A stretch of DNA of 64,000 nucleotides from Paragonimus skrjabini miyazakii (Eukaryota; Platyhelminthes; Trematoda; Plagiorchiida; Troglotrematidae), in NCBI GenBank assembly GCA_014338405.1, contig JTDE01000248.1, positions 188,631 to 252,630 of the forward strand. The letters run 5' to 3'. Below the pieces are notes generated by a model that did no database searches, had not been told where the DNA came from, and worked only from the letters and a program-made list of their open reading frames with translations. The position numbers and the translations under genes were made by a program. Shown in pieces: positions 25,660 to 36,540 of the stretch; positions within the stretch are counted from its first letter, which is position 1, and the number at the start of each line of letters is the position of its first letter.

Positions 25660-28440
25660 AAGCAAGCGTGAAACACTTGACACCGACAAATGTATCTCTC
25701 AAGTCAGGCACAAGTGGTATTGTCACATATTCCCAACACCCCCACCTCCTCCAGTAGTCCGTGATCCTGCCCTTGCCTATGATTTTGATGACCCATTTAT
25801 TTTGCACTGTAAACGTACGTACCCTATGTATTTGTAAGAGCCCGATTAAACTTACCAAAAACAAATGTTCACATTATTGATTTTTTGTGAATTCTATGGG
25901 AATCTGGAAACAAATGAAGATTTTCGTTCATATGGAATCTTTCATTACACACCTTGTGGTATATTTAAGCATTTACTTTATTCTGTATTGCTTACATGTA
26001 TTTACAATCTATATCCATGAATTACCATAATTATGTCCTATTCTATCTCCGTAATTGAGTGATTGTTAATTTTGTTTGTTGAATCTCACGTTACACGCTT
26101 TGACATATCATTGGTACGTTCGAACATCCGCGCCACTCAAGTTATCGTTCTTTGGGTTACACCTACTTCTCGTGAACATTGAATATGTAGATCTTCAAAG
26201 AAACATTGTTCAACCTACCGCATGTAGACTGAAATAATTAACTAGATTATGAGCCTGATATACTCTAAAGTGAAACAAAACACACGAATACGCATATAAA
26301 TGGTTTTACTGATTCGAACAGTCAACGGAATGATCTACATCGGTCTTCTGAATTATTGTAGCATTACCGTCATGATGCGATTACCCACTGAAGCTCTCAA
26401 AACTGGACTAAAAACATGTACCCCACGAGTGCACGACATGCCGCGTTCAGCTTGTCTGCATTGTTGATGCGCCAGAGTTGTTTAACGATTTGGTTGAAAG
26501 TTGGACAGCATTCAAACACAGCTTTTAACCTGTCTGCACACTGCAAGTAAAACATACCCTTCGCCTTGTCGTATACTATACAGTAGCTTAATTGATAGAT
26601 ATGTCAAAAATCAGAATGATCGACAAATACGTTTAACTCAAACGTACCATTCAGAATGGAAAACCGGAGCCCTAACAAAAGTCTGATTCTCACCGTAGCG
26701 AAAGATTGGCTGGAAGGTATATGTGGAGACAAAATGTGAGTTAATGTTTAGAGTCTGGTTAAACCATGCCGACGAACTCTTTTTCTGCTCAAAAGTTGGA
26801 AATATATATGCTGTGAGTACAACACTTTCCCGAATAAACTAGACATGGAATACAGACATAGGATGCCGAACCATGCTAACCGTGTAAGTCATAGCAAACG
26901 ATTGTTGTGTTATCATCACGTAACTTCTAATTGATGTGGAGCAATGAACAAATTTCAACTTCAGACGTCCCTTGCAAGCACAGCAATTATTGTACATCAC
27001 ACGTACCGCCAAAAACAATGTCAACATCATCTTGCGTGAGCTAGACTGTTTAGGTTATCCCTTCAACCGGAAGAGCTAACAACAGTCGTGGTCATAAATG
27101 GTCCTCAACATTATCGGTGACCACGTGTTAGCAGTTATTCTAGTAAAGACAGTACAAAATAAGCCCCAGATTCATCAGTTAAGGAGAGATCGCTTTGATT
27201 TGATTAATTACCTTGAGTGTTTAATATATTTTGTATACACTATTATCCTGTTGGTTACCATCATAATTAATCTGGTTAAAATGTAGTTATTTATTCAAGA
27301 GTATGAAATATCTTGACTCTGATCGTAGTACTGAATCCGGATCTATATGTTCACCCTTGACATCCCGATAACTAATTTAGCGGCAACCCGAAAACTTCAA
27401 GCGTGCCACTCGTCTGCATGGATCCTCCACCGCTCCTACTTGAATGTGGGCACAGTTTCTACTTCATTCGGAAACGGAGCAGCTATCACATAGATCATTC
27501 ATTTATCTAGTGCTATGTAGCTGGTCTGTACTTCGTTCACCGTGTGAATGTATTCGAATGACTCGCTGAATCATAGTTGTTGATTCAGAAAGAGCTACAC
27601 CAAATCAGATGTTCATCGTTTTCTGGGCTGATTTAAGATAACGTCACTAGGTTGTATTGAGACTTTCTTCAGAATCGTGGACAATGACTAAGCAAAATTC
27701 GCCCGCGCAACCTCGGGCAACCACACTCAGGGTTTGTCACGTGTTCCAACTGTTCTGCTATTAGGTACAATCTTTGGTAACGTCGGAAGTTTTCGATTGC
27801 ATTTTGATGTTACTCCACTTGTCTGATCATCTGAAGTCATGATAATTACTCGTTAGCTATATGAGTTTCATCGCACACCGTCTTCTCCAACATTTCGTTA
27901 TATCGCGACTCCACTTCAACAGGTCAGTCGTTCACAAACTGAGAATACCCTACCTTACTCGAACACGATACCGATGTCGCAAGATGGATCTGCAAACTGA
28001 CATTATTTAATGGATTATTCACCATATAAACAGGCAAACTTCATGGAACACAAGTTAATGCACTAGGAAGGCGAATGTGCGAGAACCCTTATTGCGAACT
28101 CACGCCGGCCGCCAGCGAAGACGGATATTCACGGGAACTCCCGTCGACTAAAATAATTAAAACAAGCGTTGGGCCGATTGAGTGTAATTCCTAACAGTAA
28201 CGACTGGAACATTCTCTGCCTGGAGAATACAGCCCATAGTATCGAAGACGACATAGGTTTGTCATTGACATAACGTGCCTATTCCTTTGCCAACGTTCTA
28301 ATACGACTTGACTGCTTGACCTGGGTACCTGCAATGCGGCTTCACCTAGTCTACTTGCGCAGAAACATGAAGAACACGATTGCGGAAAAACATGCTGTAT
28401 TGATGACTGCCAGTTCGACCAAATGAATAAAATGTCATTA
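25660..28440. other. Stretch without recognisable genes
   Basis: Only short frames with no family resemblance. A hydrophobic 62-codon frame at 27,098-27,286 is explained by AT-rich composition. Base composition becomes richer in GC from about 27,900. Confidence 0.55.
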
Positions 28441-28460
28441 AATATATATCATGAAATAGT

Positions 28461-28539
28461 GGCCAAATATGGCCATTTACTTGTTGAATCACTGTCTGCT
28501 TGTTTAGGCCACTTCGCTACCAAGTGGCCAAGTAAGGCC
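28461..28539 (+). repeat. Cluster of five GGCC sites with a perfect hairpin
   Basis: GGCC occurs at 28,461, 28,471, 28,507, 28,526 and 28,536, far denser than elsewhere in this AT-rich window. Bases 28,507-28,529 form a hairpin, GGCCACTT with AAGTGGCC around a 7-base loop. It sits immediately before two minisatellite blocks. Confidence 0.7.
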
Positions 28540-28565
28540 AATTCCATAGGCGTTCGTTTCTCGGG

Positions 28566-28637
28566 CTGGCGTGACACCCACGCTCACTTGCACTTATCCT
28601 CCTGGCGCGACACCCATGCTCACTTTCACGTCTCCTG
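28566..28637 (+). repeat. 36-bp tandem repeat, two units
   Basis: The unit begins CTGGCGTGACACCCACGCTC at 28,566 and recurs as CTGGCGCGACACCCATGCTC at 28,602. The 36-base period equals 12 codons, so open frames pass through both units, but no protein family is recognised. Confidence 0.8.
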
Positions 28638-28774
28638 CTAGTTGGTCTGACGTACCCCTCAGTGCTTTGTCGATGTCTGATTTCGTCAGCCGTCACCGAA
28701 GGCCTGACTGGTTTGCAATGATGACTGATTTAATCGGCCGTCCCCAATGTCCTGACTAGATTGTTTTGATGAAT
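28631..28774 (+). repeat. 48-bp tandem repeat, two clear units and a possible third
   Basis: Units start GATTTCGTCAGCCGTC at 28,679 and GATTTAATCGGCCGTC at 28,727. Both contain CCTGACT and end with TGATGA. The preceding 48 bases (28,631-28,678) share a weaker pattern. The period is again a multiple of 12 bases. Function unknown. Confidence 0.65.
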
Positions 28775-28984
28775 TTGCCTCCTAATAGTCATACAGACAC
28801 GAGTGATGGTCACACTCATGTTAGTAGTTTTCAGTACGGTGATAGTGATAGGTCAACTCTGACCTCGTAGGGGGTTTGAAATTTTGGAGCTGTCGGTAGT
28901 GATTTCAATATGGATTACATCTTGTTTCCGCGGTCTAATCGTAACACTTTCTTCTGTTCATGGTTAAGTTTTCCGGTTTGACTA

Positions 28985-29100
28985 CTGTGAACAAGAGACA
29001 CGGTTGTAATAGTGCAAACCATCTATTATTTTGTTGCCGTCTTCATAACACATGAACAACAGTTCAGCGTCCACCTCCATCAACGGGAGTAAGGCTTTCG
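28985..29100 (-). repeat. Dispersed repeat R1, first copy
   Basis: About 90-110 bases match 29,845-29,955 in the same orientation. On the minus strand both copies can be read in one frame, here MEVDAELLFMCYEDGNK, in the other IEVNPQLLFIYHEDCNK. I do not recognise the peptide. It may be a fragment of a mobile element or a duplicated exon. Confidence 0.55.
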
Positions 29101-29469
29101 TCAGCGCACCTGTGATATGCCGGTTTGAAGTTCAGTAACTTCATTGGACACATCAAACTGGCGGAACTGATGGCAAGTAATAAACTCAGGAATACCAGGT
29201 TTGCAATATATATGGAAAAAAAGTAAACCATGATTATAAACAACGTCAAATATTACGATTTATTATAGGCAAACATACATAAAAATGACTTAGAACTAGG
29301 AATCGACTCAGCAAACGACTGGGAAGTATAATGTAACGTTGGAACGTTTGGGCTCACTGATTTCCAATAGTAAGCTAAGTTGCAGATGAATTATTTCCAT
29401 CTGGCTCCGCGATATGTAGGAAGGTGTAATAATCGTAATTCTTAAATAAACTATGTTATTTTTGTTTAA

Positions 29470-29608
29470 CTGCTAGCCTAATTACCACGTTCAAAATACA
29501 CATTGTATTACAAGTTCGTTGGCTCACTCACTGTTGTTACTACGTAGAAATCATTTCCGAGTTTGAGCCAAATATAAGTGCGATTAGTTATGCGTACGTC
29601 TAACTACA
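29470..29608 (+). repeat. Gypsy LTR, 3' part (5' LTR of element 1)
   Basis: Shares a linear series of motifs with 31,150-31,306 and 46,255-46,437: TTCGTTGGCTCACTC, GCGTAGAAA or its variants, GAGTTTGAGCC, ACGATTA-like, and a terminus close to CTAACTACTACA. The CA end fits an LTR. Immediately after it TGGATTCGCAGAAAG (29,611-29,625) sits where a tRNA primer-binding site is expected. The left LTR boundary could not be fixed; the homology fades before about 29,450. Confidence 0.6.
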
Positions 29609-29610
29609 TC

Positions 29611-29625
29611 TGGATTCGCAGAAAG
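29611..29625 (+). promoter_or_regulatory. Possible primer-binding site of gypsy element 1
   Basis: TGGATTCGCAGAAAG starts two bases after the LTR end. LTR-element primer sites normally begin with TGG, the complement of the tRNA CCA end. I have not matched it to a particular tRNA. Confidence 0.35.
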
Positions 29626-29639
29626 ATTTTTGTAACTTA

Positions 29640-29843
29640 ATGAATCCGAACATTCACTCAAGTTCTCAGGATATTGATAATTGTGTGGAACACTCTGGAA
29701 TGTGGTGTATTACGCGCAAACGTATTAAAGAAGAAAAAAGAACGACGCATTTTCTCGGAGTCATTGGCAAGGATGCATGTGCATTGATTAAAAATCTGGC
29801 GTTTTCCTATTCTTCACTTTCACTCCCATTCGGTGGACAATAG
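29640..29843 (+). pseudogene. Gypsy gag N-terminal region (broken)
   Basis: The ATG lies 31 bases after the LTR end. The frame contains EEKRTTHFLGVIGKDACALI followed by KNLAF, which fits the conserved LLxxIGxxxYxLLKxL helix of trematode and other Ty3/gypsy Gag proteins. The frame stops after a further 15 codons, and DNA similar to repeat R1 follows at once (29,845). Gag would form the particle shell; the middle part is missing or replaced here. Confidence 0.6.
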
Positions 29844-29844
29844 A

Positions 29845-29955
29845 CATGGTTTTAATTGTGCAAATCACCCAGTCCTTTATTGCAGTCCTCATGATATATA
29901 AACAACAGCTGAGGATTCACTTCTATCACAGAGTTACGGTTTTGGTCATCGCGCC
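29845..29955 (-). repeat. Dispersed repeat R1, second copy, inside gypsy gag
   Basis: Same sequence family as 28,985-29,100. It begins where the gag homology ends and lies before the zinc knuckles at 30,590, so it may have inserted into gag. The minus-strand frame stays open over 96 codons (29,852-30,142), of which only about 25 are shared with the other copy. Confidence 0.5.
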
Positions 29956-30416
29956 TGAAGAGCAATCGCAACATGGTCTCCACAGTCATAGAAATAAAAG
30001 AACATGGTAAACTTTGGAAACAAACCGTGTATTTCCAGCAATATCCGAAAATATGACAATTAGTTAATTGTGGCCTAGTATGGGACCAACGACAGCAACC
30101 GAATGGAGAAAGGGGAGGAATGTGAAGTGGGTTCCAGCCCACTCGGCGGACTCAAAAGCGCACCAAGCGAAAAGTGCATAAAAAATTCGAGTCAGCGAAA
30201 CAACACTCGAGAGAGTACAAGCGGAACGACTTCGAACTTCGACTGGAACAATAGATGAGTTATCAGAAAGGGGACAAGCACTCACTGCGTGTAATTACCT
30301 GCATGACTAGAAGGTAATGGTGCCGAGTTTGTACCAGGCTATCTGTAGCAAACATTCACAGAACAGACACGCAAGTAAACGTGGTTGTAACCGGGATGAT
30401 TTGAGAAGCCGTACGG

Positions 30417-30746
30417 TTGTTGTCCACTACAACTGGTAAATCAGCCGTGCTATGTATTGTTAACAGTGGTGAGTGGCGTGCAGACCAACAAAAGCTGCAG
30501 TCCAATAAGTTATCCTTCAGAACAGGATCTGTAGCTGAACTACTTCATTCGAATCCGAACTCAGTTCAACAGTGGAATATCTGTAAGTTACCTGATCATA
30601 AGCGTTCTCGAGTTGCCTATCCGTTCCGCAGTTACAAATGCCATAAATTTGGTAAAACAGGCCACATTCAAACCGTCTATCGCAGTTCCAACACATGTTC
30701 GGTCCATACTTCTTTAGATGAGCAAAGTCTCCCATGTGACCTCTGA
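30417..30746 (+). pseudogene. Gypsy nucleocapsid zinc-knuckle region (broken)
   Basis: Near the end of this frame two CCHC-type knuckles can be traced: IC-x-LPDHKRSRVAYPF and then YKCHKFGKTGHIQTVYRSS (about 30,632-30,690). In the second, the order C-x2-C-x4-H-x4-C is preserved in spacing, but the second and last cysteines are F and Y. Double knuckles of this form end the Gag of trematode gypsy elements and bind the element RNA. The changed cysteines show that the copy is dead. Confidence 0.7.
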
Positions 30747-30839
30747 TCCACTACTCTTACTGCCATACCTATCAATCCTGTCAATTATACGCACCATAAA
30801 TCACAACCAGTCTCTGCTCACGGTGATTTCGAACATTCT

Positions 30840-31102
30840 TTCATTATTGAATTTAACGCTGTTTGGTTTCCAGTTTTGGTTGGATGCGTGAAGCGTTCTG
30901 CACACTCCGTTGTCATCAAGCCTACTGATATTTCTATTGAACATATTGATGGAAATGCTTCATCTAATTTCGTCAAATGCAAACTTTCACTCACAGATGC
31001 ACAGTACATTTCTTATACATGTTTACGTTTGTTATTAGTTCTGGTCCATATATTATTGGTCTCAAGTGCGTGATCGACAGAACAACCCGAAGTTTCATTT
31101 GA
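30840..31102 (+). pseudogene. Gypsy aspartic protease region (broken)
   Basis: Downstream of the knuckles a frame reads FPVLVGCVKRSAHSVVIKP and ISIEHIDGNASSNFVKCKL, then shifts by one base at about 31,008 to FTFVISSGPYIIGLKCVIDR, which fits the strand and the I-L/I-G-L hallmark near the C terminus of retropepsins. No D-S/T-G catalytic triad is visible at the expected place. The order gag knuckles then protease agrees with Ty3/gypsy. Reverse transcriptase and integrase are absent before the LTR at 31.15 kb, so the element has an internal deletion. Confidence 0.6.
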
Positions 31103-31149
31103 ATTGCAACGAGGATAGTGTTTTCAGTTCCTGGTAGAAAAATGTACTA

Positions 31150-31306
31150 TTGCTGTTAAGCTGCACGGATAATGGCGTTGTACATAATGTCGATCATATT
31201 ACGACTTCGTTGGTTTACTCGCTGTATTATTGCTTCTGCGTAGAAACTAGCTTTCGGTTTGAGTTGAGCCAATTTACGATTACTGCCGCATATTTCTAAC
31301 TACCAC
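31150..31306 (+). repeat. Gypsy LTR, 3' part (3' LTR of element 1)
   Basis: Matches the LTRs at 29.5 and 46.3 kb, including TTCGTTGGTTTACTC, TGCGTAGAAACTAGCT, GAGCCAATTTACGATTACTG and the end CTAACTACC. Together with the 29.5 kb LTR it brackets the gag and protease remains. Confidence 0.6.
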
Positions 31307-31339
31307 GGAGCACTCCAAGATATTTTCGCTCAGAAAAAA

Positions 31340-34060
31340 TAATGAGTTCCCAAACCATACTGAGACAGGACCTGACGCAGAGTGTGGTGATTTATCATGG
31401 ATATCAAGCCTTACAATGAAAGTGTGACAAAAATAAGCCATTCCAAGAAATCACTGCATTGTGCAATACCAATAATGGTTTCACGCAGAAGCTGATGACA
31501 TTGCTCGTGGAAACTGAATATCCCTATCCCAGTAAAGAAAATGTTTTACTGCGCTGCTTGATATGGTAGACGTTTACCGAATAACTGTGCTGTATGCTTG
31601 TCATCTTTTCTTTAACAAAACACCCAGCACGCATCCTTACTTTCAACATTCTATTGGCTGTAATTTAATAACCTCTTTGCTTGGCTAATCAATAAATCAC
31701 AAATAGTCGTGATTTCAATGGTCTGTAGGTTCTTGTCCCAATTCGTGTATCACTGTTAGTTACTCTGAACCATCGACGTATGTGCCAATGATTTGACGAA
31801 TGATTTCGACCCGTATTTGCAATTAATCATGTGAATATGGACGACAGTCAAGTTTGATAGTTTTCACACACAATCCTAAGACACTTCGATTGTTAATTTT
31901 CCAACACCTAGGAATGATTGTCCGATGGTTATCAATTCCAGTTTTCAGCACAATTTTTCGTGGTAGGTTTCGCTTAGTAAAGCAACGAGTCAAGACAAAG
32001 ACGATAGAAATGAATGGAAACCACCTGCCCCGAATATACCATGCTTGTTCAACCGTACAGTAGCTCACCTTCAGGGTATTTCTTTCAAGAATGGCCACTT
32101 CCTTGAAGCGACCCGTTTTATCAGTCTCACTGAATTTCTACAAAAAACAAGAGGACGTATCAAGACCACCACTAACCACATATTACCACAGATCACGTTT
32201 ATTACCCAAATTTCCTTCGATATACTCCTGGAAATACCATAGACTTCACTGACACCATTTTGTTTATAGAAGTGTATACAAGGGTTAGTGTTAGACAGCC
32301 GACCCATTCATGGTTCCGCCAATGCAAATGTCCTGCACCTTTTATATAATTACCTCATCGGATGCACACGATAAGCTGCCAGTTGCCATATTATGCTACG
32401 TTAAGATTGCAGAACGGCTGTGGATTTTGCGGGATCTTCGTCTCATCAACCGAAGTGCAGTTACAAATATGTAGGAGGTTGTCCTTTTAGTCAAAATACT
32501 GCGTTTCTTTGAGGAAATTGCCGGAATAGCAATACAGTAACTGGCGAAGGATAGTAATATCATGACCGATGTTGTCAGCTGAATGGTTAAACTAACGGGA
32601 TTATATAAGAGAAGCATAACCCACATGTCACTTTTGATCGGCACGCTGATTTGATGGCTAGACATTTAAGATTTTGGTAATGATATGTTGAACTAATCGT
32701 TCAGCTTGATATACTGACTGATCTTTAGGGTACACGTGGAAAGTAATGGCGTCACTTCTCCTTCACTCTTACCACGGATCCACTCTTTTTACCTGTTGAC
32801 TGCGTGTAGCATGCGGCTGAGCAGTTGAACAGAAATGTTGACATCTCGTAAATCTTACTCCATAGAATTCAATAAGTGTTGTTCGTTATTCCAATTGCTA
32901 CCAGATGCGCTCAGAGCAAACGTACAACTACGGGTGTGGTTCAACTTTAGATTAAGTTACGTTTGTGAGATTACATAAGAGTTCCATGGGATACGTTACT
33001 ATGAACCAACCAGAGGACCGTTCTGGGAGGCTTCAAGATAATGTGGTTGTCACTGCGGATGCCTATCTGAAGAGTGTGAACACTGCTGGATTTGGGCATG
33101 ACTGCTTTGAGAGAGTTCTACTTAGTGCAGCTTCAATGTCTGCTTTAACTGATTCAAAATCCTGAGCCACATTCAGAGGTGGCACGTTTTGGAGGAGGAT
33201 GCAATCCGTTCGTTCTAATTGGCAATTGCATTCAGCAAAACAAATACCAATGTCAATTATACCAACTTTTCCGGTAAACCCATGATTGCGCAACGTCTGC
33301 TTTTTGCTCACTGGTTGACATCGGTATAGCTGCAGGTACGCCGGGGAGTATCTGTTAACACTGAGCCAATTATCCACGATCTTAACTATCAATATTAATG
33401 CTAGAAGTACATGGACTACAAGGGGGGAGTGCTAATTTACAAGGCGACGCGGGTGGAGCAAGTCACCACTTACAATGTCTAGTGTGCATATATCTGAAGA
33501 ATGGATTGTTACCAGGTTAAGTAACGCAGATTGATATCGCAGTGGTATCTGCGGTATGATAATACTGGGTGATTTCATGTTCTACTGTTGAGAAGAACAG
33601 ATAAGCTTCTCTTTTCTAGCATGTCCTTGGTTAATGTTATTTTGGTTACAACACTTTCGAGGAAGGCCACTTGAGATCATAGCTAGACATCATGTTAGAC
33701 GTTTTAGCCAGCCTCTTTCAAAAAGGTGCATTAGTTTCAAGTATTGTTGTAGTTACAATTGGTAAGTCCAGGTGATTTCAGACGGTATGATTAAATGTGA
33801 ACGACATTCAACATGGAAGTAGAAACATGTCATGTTCATCGCTGGCGTTGGGTTTCGGTATAAAACTGAAAATTGAGAAACACCACATTCATCGGTCCAA
33901 GTTTCTATGGTAGTAGTCATTGCGAACCGGCCTTAAGATAACATATTATAGTAAATACGGTTATGTAAGCTCGTGGAGGATATGGGGCAGCTTATAACAG
34001 TTACTGATGAAGTACTTACTGTCAAAAACCTGCAAACATTGTTTTTGAAAAATCCACGGT
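31340..34060. other. Stretch without recognisable genes
   Basis: Overlapping open frames on both strands at 31,823-32,665 (65-91 codons) and at 33,063-33,392 (minus, 109 codons) show no family motif. One minus-strand frame at 32,396-32,665 has a single hydrophobic stretch. I see no splice-site support. Confidence 0.5.
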
Positions 34061-34063
34061 GAA

Positions 34064-34276
34064 TCACTTAATTTTGTAAAATTTGTTAATTTCCGGAACA
34101 AAACGAAAAGCACCACTCATTGCACTAAGCAAGCCTAACCTTAGTGAGTCTACATGGGTTATTTGATGGATGAGTAACAGCAGTGAAATGAGAAAAGCAG
34201 TTGTCCACAAAGTCTTGGTTTTGCAACTAGTTAACTCAGCGCAACATATAGTTTGCATTTTTAAAGTGTGGCACAT
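34064..34276 (-). CDS. Unrecognised small frame with a signal-anchor-like segment
   Basis: A 70-codon minus-strand frame starts with a polar, cysteine-containing N terminus, followed by LWTTAFLISLLLLIHQITHV, a strong hydrophobic segment ending near a possible signal-peptidase site, then about 30 residues with no motif. A possible donor (AAG then GTTAGG) lies right after the hydrophobic part. It may be a secreted peptide or a chance frame. No prohormone dibasic sites are present. Confidence 0.2.
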   Translation of the reverse strand: MCHTLKMQTICCAELTSCKTKTLWTTAFLISLLLLIHQITHVDSLRLGLLSAMSGAFRFVPEINKFYKIK

Positions 34277-34373
34277 TTCAACAGTTTGCTCGTCATAACA
34301 TAATCAGATGCTACGCCAGGTTGCATGTGGATATGAAGGCTAATGCCAAATCGTGCTGATTGAATTTTGATGA

Positions 34374-35230
34374 TTGCAAAGTTTCACTACCCTGAAGCTG
34401 GGTTATCTAAATTTCAACCCTAGTCAGCACATATTTAATTGCATTGCTTGCAGCTGCTCCGATCACCCGCAGGACAGTGTTGAAGGTGAACACCGCATGG
34501 ATGGCCACCTGCTGAATATTCGACGTTTCGATGCTTGCAGCCTGCTACGTGATTCGATAACAGGCATGCTGTTGTTCGCAGATGTTAGTGCGCTAACAGC
34601 ACATGGTGTGGATGAACATAAGCGACTGGTCATGGCTTTCGTGGCCGAGACATCTGAAATTTGTTTGGATAGCAACGCAGGTAAGAACTTTTTTCGTCTT
34701 CCAGTCTTTTCCGGGCAGACGTGCTGTGTCTGCACCTGGAATAAGCATTAACGTAGGTATTGTGGACAGCTGCAAAGACTTCGGATACTTGGATAACAAT
34801 CTATCGAAAGACCTTTCCGTGACCAACGAGTTGCGAGTTCGTGTAGCGAATGTTAGAGTTGCTTCAATCCATTTTGAGAGATGTGTCTGGAAGAACTACA
34901 CTCTGAAGATAAGATAAGCTTGCTGCCCATGCTGTTGTACGACAGTTAAACTTGGACACTGTACCAAAGGAATTTGCGGTATCTGAGCCATACAAATGCA
35001 CAGTCAGCTTGGTTTGTCAGAACAAATCTGTGAGATGAACGGCGAACGGATGCCAAAACGGCCGCTTTACGGGCAATTGAGAATAGGTAGGCGAAATTAT
35101 GGTAGGCAAAACTGATGCACAAGAAGGTTATCTGAGATGGGAAACCCGATTGCTACATCATCCACCTGTCAATATAGCAAACCGTTGAGTGGCAGTTGTA
35201 CACGGAATGGGCTTCGGAACAAAAGCAGTT
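34374..35230 (+). mobile_element. Non-LTR retrotransposon (LINE) reverse transcriptase fragment
   Basis: The first frame has EGEHRMDGHLLNIRR and then LLFADVSALTAHGVDEHKRL, the palm region with the catalytic FADD changed to FADV (34,575-34,586). A shift near 34,690 moves to a frame with INVGIVDSCKDFGYLDNNLS and VANVRVASIHFERCVW, the standard Y-L-G-S-x-L and W regions after the palm. A further shift near 34,915 gives LLPMLLYD and TWTLYQR, matching the LLYGxETW block. The order and spacing are complete for the last third of a LINE ORF2. The lost aspartate and frameshifts show inactivity. The subfamily is uncertain. Confidence 0.75.
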
Positions 35231-35401
35231 TCAACCTCACTATTTTTAACTCAACATCTTGTCTGGTCTCGGACATGTAGTTATAAATACAATTGGCAGT
35301 TTCTGTCAGCGCAGAATGACTGACAAATAAACCCAACCGGGAGATCAGCAATACCGTATCAAATTCACCACATCTCTAGTTATTAGGTATTATCACAAAG
35401 A

Positions 35402-35770
35402 ATGACTGACAGTTCAGACCCCATCTATGTGCATCCACTCATTTACTTGTTTCTGTGGAGCAGCCTACATTGGTCGAACATCCAGACAGCTTTCGAAGAG
35501 TATCAGAGAACACCATCCACAAGGGAATGGGCACGAAGAAACGCGACCAATCAGCAATGCAATTTTCGTCCATCTGGTCGAAAGCGGGTACCGCGTGAAC
35601 ACTGATCGAGCCTTTCTAGTGGTACACCTTGTGCTAGACAACCTATCAAAAGCCGTCCAAGTGGAAACACTATGTACCGCCGCGGCGATCTGAATCAGGT
35701 TGATTGACCCGGTATTATATCATCAAAAGCAGTTTGTTCAGGCGCTACAAATACCATGGTCATAAATCCA
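35402..35770 (+). mobile_element. Penelope-like element C-terminal (GIY-YIG) fragment
   Basis: The frame from 35,427 has FTCFCGAAYIGRTSRQLSKS then IREHHP, an intact Cys-x-Cys-Gly and Y-I-G-R-T-x-R motif followed by the R-x-x-E-H motif of Penelope GIY-YIG endonucleases. It continues with SNAIFVHLVESGYRVN and the tail HQKQFVQALQIPWS after a stop at 35,691. No reverse transcriptase of this class precedes it; the LINE fragment lies directly upstream. It is better preserved in the YIG motif than the 25 kb copy. Confidence 0.8.
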
Positions 35771-35779
35771 CCACATCTC

Positions 35780-36540
35780 TGGCCAACATTGGCAGCCAAA
35801 CCAATCGACAAATGTGACGTAATAGATCAATCAAGTTATCGCCAATTAATTGACCACTGATCTAGTGTCCCGCTGACGAATCGGATCGATATCTCAATCT
35901 AAATTTATTGAATCCTATATAATTTTACCGGTCAAAAGCGAATTGATATTACTGTGTTGAGCTATCGTGTCTGCCGGGGGTAAAGTGGGAAAACAGCTGT
36001 AATTTTAGTGCATACACGTAGGATTTACTTGACAGAAAAACAGGGGATGGCGGCAAACGAGCAGATAGTCTACGGATAAACTTTAGCTGCCCGTCAAATC
36101 CACCACGTTGACTAGGTATCGCCGACGAGATTCCACAGCGAACATGTTGTGGTCACTGACCTGATTATGATCATGATGACCATGGCGAGTGAAAAGCCAA
36201 TACTGGCAGCAATGAGACTGTAGTCGTTCGGTAGTGACGCATCCAAATGTTGCGTATAGCTGGTGAGGGCCAAAATGTGACTTGCAGTCACATCATTTAT
36301 CTGTTTATTAGGCAAAATCTTTCCGAAGATGGTTTGCGTCCGATGGACTGCTTTCCATAGTGGAATGAATTGGTGCAACCGATGACGTTCGATTGCATGA
36401 TGCATTGAGTCCACAAAATTATTATCTCTTCGACCGAACGTAGGTTTTCCGGTAATCTACACTAGGCCCATTCACATGAGCGTGAGATCAATTTAGAACG
36501 CAAATATCCGCAAAATATCGGTTCTGTTTGCTGGATTCTA
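35780..36540. other. Stretch with one unrecognised minus-strand frame
   Basis: A 100-codon minus-strand frame (36,112-36,414) has a C-terminal hydrophobic segment containing SLIAASIGFSLAMVIMIIIR, which could span a membrane. I know no family for it. It lies next to a gypsy relic, so an element-encoded membrane protein is conceivable but unsupported. Confidence 0.35.

Noticed and set aside
36112..36414. Envelope-like membrane protein next to the gypsy relic
   Set aside because: It has only one hydrophobic segment, lies on the opposite strand to the element and matches no known family.
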